Origin: Ustilago trichophora | Lineage: Eukaryota > Basidiomycota > Ustilaginomycetes > Ustilaginales > Ustilaginaceae | Assembly (NCBI GenBank): GCA_900323505.1 | Contig: OOIN01000011.1 | Span: forward strand, 496,001-560,000 | DNA length: 64,000 nt | Reading direction: 5' to 3' | In this document: positions 61,077 through 64,000 of the stretch, piece after piece | Numbering within the stretch: position 1 is the stretch's first letter | How the letters are laid out: the number at the start of each line of letters is the position of its first letter | Notes under the pieces: model-generated | Databases searched by the model: none | Told to the model about the DNA's origin: nothing | Seen by the model: the letters and a program-made list of their open reading frames with translations, nothing else | Position numbers and translations under genes: made by a program

Positions 61077-63834
61077 CGTACGATGTAGGATGACATGGCG
61101 GTCAGGACGATAGCAGAGAAGTCGAGAGTAGGTAGAGGTCAAGAATTGAGATTGTCGGTGGCGATGCTGGTGAAGATGAAGTGGTTGCGCAGGAGATTAG
61201 CGGAAGATGATGCGCAACAAAGTTTTGAGAGATGAAAATGCAATAAAGAAGATGACCCTTGGAAGAACACGGAATCGAAGGCACAGTCGATGCTTTTAGG
61301 CTCGAGCAGATGTATGGTGCAACCAGGAACGAATGGCGCTGGAAGCCGTGCGGGACCGAAGGTTGATGAACGATAACCTCGTTTGACGTCGCAGGAATCC
61401 GCAACAACGAGGACGATCAGCTGCGATCAGCGCCGTGATCGATGGGTTGATGGTAGTTGGACAAAGAGCAGTGTCCGTCCTCGGGGTAAAATTGGCCGAG
61501 TCGATAGGAAGAGCATCCGACGATGCTGATTGTACACACGCAGACACAGACTTGGCCGCAGCAATAGAGGCACAAATTCAGGCTCCCTGAGCAGGGTTTG
61601 GTGTGACTTTTCAAAAGACTCTTTTTTTGTGATTTTCGTGATTTTTGTGATTGCCGCAAAGATGCGCCGAATCCAACACCTTTTTCTCTTGCAATTTACG
61701 CGTCAGCCACTCCACTTTTTCTCGTCGGACAAAGCGTGAGATGACGCGACGAGGAGCTGCTATTTTCAAAGTGTTAGATCCGAATCTGTATCTAGAGACA
61801 AATATCACCGATCGATATGAAGCAACCATCCGACAAAAATTTTGTCTTTCCACATTCCAGAGGCAGACTCAGCCTCGCCTTCTCCCACACGCTGACAGTG
61901 TTTTGTCCCACCGACATGTTTCTATCAACACATGGCTCAAAAGAGGCGAAGTTTCCCCCACGTTCACGAAATAGGCTTAGCTTGCGGTTCCTGGTGATGG
62001 TTGTCATGCTCATACGAGAGTCGACAGTCGCTTGCTTGTACTGTATCTAACCTCATCAACGGTCGCACCGGGATGTGGTTCGAATTGGTCGGTTTCGGTT
62101 GTCAGGTACGCTCAGCCGTGGGGGGATGAAAACCAGATTCCGTGCATGAGACCCTGCATGTCACCGCCACTGCGTAGAGTCAAGCCCTACCTTCAGGCAT
62201 GCGAGGAACGTGCAATAGCGGAAAGCAAGCATCCGAAGGCAGCATGCTGACGAGGACATACAAGGTGCAAAAGAGAGCGTGACGACATCTTGGGGTTACG
62301 TTACAGGTAATTGCTGCAATCGGCTACTCTCGGTGGTCGTGTTGATTCGTGCGACAATTGGATGTGCAGCCTCGCATTCCTCTGAAAGTGTCCCGTGGAG
62401 TTTGAGGAAAGTTTCACGCCTCCTTCATTTGTGCCTTTCTCTCTCCTTCCTGAAAAGACTGGTTGGCTGTGCGGATCGGCAGAAGCAAGGTCTCAAAAGC
62501 ATACAATTGCGATAAGAGATCAACCGTGCTACAGACCGTGGTGTGAAACGGGAGGTAAAAGGATCGACGTCGGAATTTTCTGGCTGGTGACCCTTTTTTT
62601 AAGTGCATCGAATCGGATCGTCGACTGAGTGCCCGTAAGCGAAGGCGGCAGGCGGCGGTGTCGCGTGCTGTAGCGTGGCAATTGGCGACGCAAGCAAGCA
62701 ACGTGAAAACACTCAAAACAATAGGCGCAACAACGTTACACCAGATAGAGCATCTTCATATCAGTTCTCGCACAAGATGGACAATCTGTTCTGCCCGATC
62801 TCATACCTCTTTCTTCGCAGTACAAGCCGATCCGTTTGGAGATGGTGATGGATGTTTCGGCTACTTGACCTGACATCTAGTACAAATAGCCGGGATGATG
62901 ATCATGTGCACCAAAAAAAAAAAAAAAGAAAAAGAGGATCGTCATGGAGGAGGTGGAGCGTCAATAGCCGTTCAAAAACAGAAAAGAAAAGAAAATTGAT
63001 CAGCAGACACACATCACAAACACACAAATACGGAACGTCAAAATCCGACGAGAAAAAAGAAAAAAAAAATATTTTAGGGGTTCAAATTCGGGTTTGACGG
63101 TTCCTGGGGGCGCGTGTGTGCGCCTCTCTGCCTTTGCCTATGTTTGACAGCCGAGCCGCATCGGCATCATCTCAAAAATCTGCCATTGCACAGCTCTCGA
63201 ACCCTCGATTCTGACCGACAGCAGCAGCAGCGAGGTCGATCTTGCTATCATTCCACGGGAAGCGATTCGGCTCCTCTTCAGCCGTTCCCATTTCGGCGCT
63301 TTTTTAATTAGACTACTTGATGACGGCGTCCTCTCTCTAGGATTTCGGTTACTTGTTGCTCTCAAAACATTGCCCAGCTCGTCCCTCCGTTGCAATTACT
63401 GTAGCTGCTGTACACAGCGTGTGAGAATAATGAGGTGGCTGAAAATCAGGAATCAATGCAATCATCGAAAGACGACGTTGCTGGTTACCCACGGTGTTGC
63501 AAGGTGTTGCCTTGCTTTCGGCTACTGTATCCCCTCCCTCATGTGTCGGTGAGGCGGTGTGTTGTGCAACGAGCTTGAGTGTAATTATTTATCCTATCTG
63601 CCTCTCTGCCTTTTCGGCTACTTGGCACACCCAAAGCCCAAACTCTCCCTCTGCCTTTCTTTCGCCGTTCTACTTCATTTAGTATATACTCCTTTACCCC
63701 CTTTCTCTATCTCTCTCCCTTCTCCTCGTCCTCTTGCTCACCTTTTCATCCCCGCATTCCACCATTTTGCGCACTTCATCTCTTCACAGCATCAGCATCG
63801 TATCGCATCGCATCTATACCACATTCAGTCAATC
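61077..63834. other. Long intergenic region upstream of SEN1
   Basis: 2.76 kb between divergent SEN1 and the last gene. No supported coding region. Contains A-rich stretches (about 62912-62935, 63055-63075), three TACTGTA heptamers (62039, 63397, 63523), TATATA at 63683-63688, and a CT-rich leader (about 63690-63800). Confidence 0.5.
63683..63688 (+). promoter_or_regulatory. Possible TATA box of the partial gene at 63835
   Basis: TATATA 152 bp upstream of the ATG, followed by a long CT-rich tract as in other strong promoters of this window. Confidence 0.4.
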
Positions 63835-64000
63835 ATGGCGCGCCGCCCGCTCGATTCTAGCAGTCGCAACTCGTCCACCTCCTCCTTGGACGAAGCACTT
63901 CAGACGCCCGACTTTGTCACTCGTGCCAGCTCCCACCTCTCTTCTTCAGCCACTTCGGTCCATGATGAACCTTTCTTTTCCTCTTCCTCCCTGGGCGACA
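63835..64000 (+). CDS. Unidentified serine-rich protein (N-terminus only)
   Basis: An ATG at 63835 in good context (AATCATGGCG) opens a frame to the window end. The 55 visible residues begin MARRPLDSSSRNSSTSSLDEAL and continue with clusters of serine (SSHLSSSATSVHDEPFFSSSSLGD). This looks like a disordered, possibly phosphorylated N-terminal tail; no domain is reached. The promoter (TATATA plus CT tract) supports a real gene. I do not recognise the family. Confidence 0.7.
   Translation, partial: MARRPLDSSSRNSSTSSLDEALQTPDFVTRASSHLSSSATSVHDEPFFSSSSLGD

Noticed and set aside
1..64000. A secondary-metabolite or effector cluster
   Set aside because: No polyketide or peptide synthase, no run of secreted proteins; the genes are conserved housekeeping functions on both strands.

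Overview
This window is nuclear DNA of a basidiomycete fungus, most likely a smut of the Ustilaginaceae (Ustilago, Sporisorium, Moesziomyces or a close relative). The placement is an inference from gene content and architecture: long, mostly intronless genes, GC-rich coding sequence, a few short GT-AG introns confined to small or metabolic genes, 5' leaders rich in C+T, and proteins with long serine, glutamine or alanine low-complexity inserts. I recognise no virus, bacterial operon, CRISPR array or rRNA.

Layout, left to right. 1-1121 (-): cytosolic Fe-S assembly factor NAR1, cut by the window edge. 3688-5052 (+): NADP-glutamate dehydrogenase. 5459-6331 (-): three-exon NDUFA4/MLRQ respiratory subunit. 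7998-11990 (+): Golgi/endosome-type phosphatidylserine decarboxylase with two C2 domains and an EF-hand. 12123-12596: a compact element with terminal inverted repeats and a tRNA-like core. 12812-13583 (-): DUF1764 protein with an 8-nt terminal exon. 14097-14834 (-): TPR protein. 15218-19588 (-): PDR/CDR drug-efflux ABC transporter. 22118-27928 (-): OSCA/TMEM63 (CSC1-like) channel with a very long tail. 30369-31583 (+): cystathionine beta-synthase without a regulatory domain. 33723-35369 (+): amino-acid/GABA/choline-type permease. 35791-37203 (-): four-exon zinc alcohol dehydrogenase. 38907-43553 (+): DDB1. 43758-46580 (-): probable TRAPP II subunit Trs65. 47001-48378 (+): three-exon branched-chain aminotransferase. 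48971-50056 (+): V-ATPase subunit d (VMA6). 50835-53855 (-): Zn2Cys6 transcription factor. 54387-61076 (-): SEN1 helicase. 63835-64000 (+): start of an unidentified serine-rich protein.

The genes are mostly conserved housekeeping functions and do not form a single pathway cluster. Loose themes are nitrogen and amino-acid metabolism (glutamate dehydrogenase, BCAT, CBS, permease), membrane and vesicle biology (PSD, ABC transporter, OSCA, TRAPP II, V-ATPase) and RNA/DNA maintenance (SEN1, DDB1).

The main unexplained signals are non-coding: (1) the terminal-inverted-repeat element at 12123-12596 with a pol-III-like core; (2) three exact pleiotropic-drug-response-like octamers, one inside an inverted repeat, upstream of the ABC transporter; (3) a heptamer, TACTGTA/TACAGTA, that recurs in the long intergenic regions and that I did not see in coding sequence.
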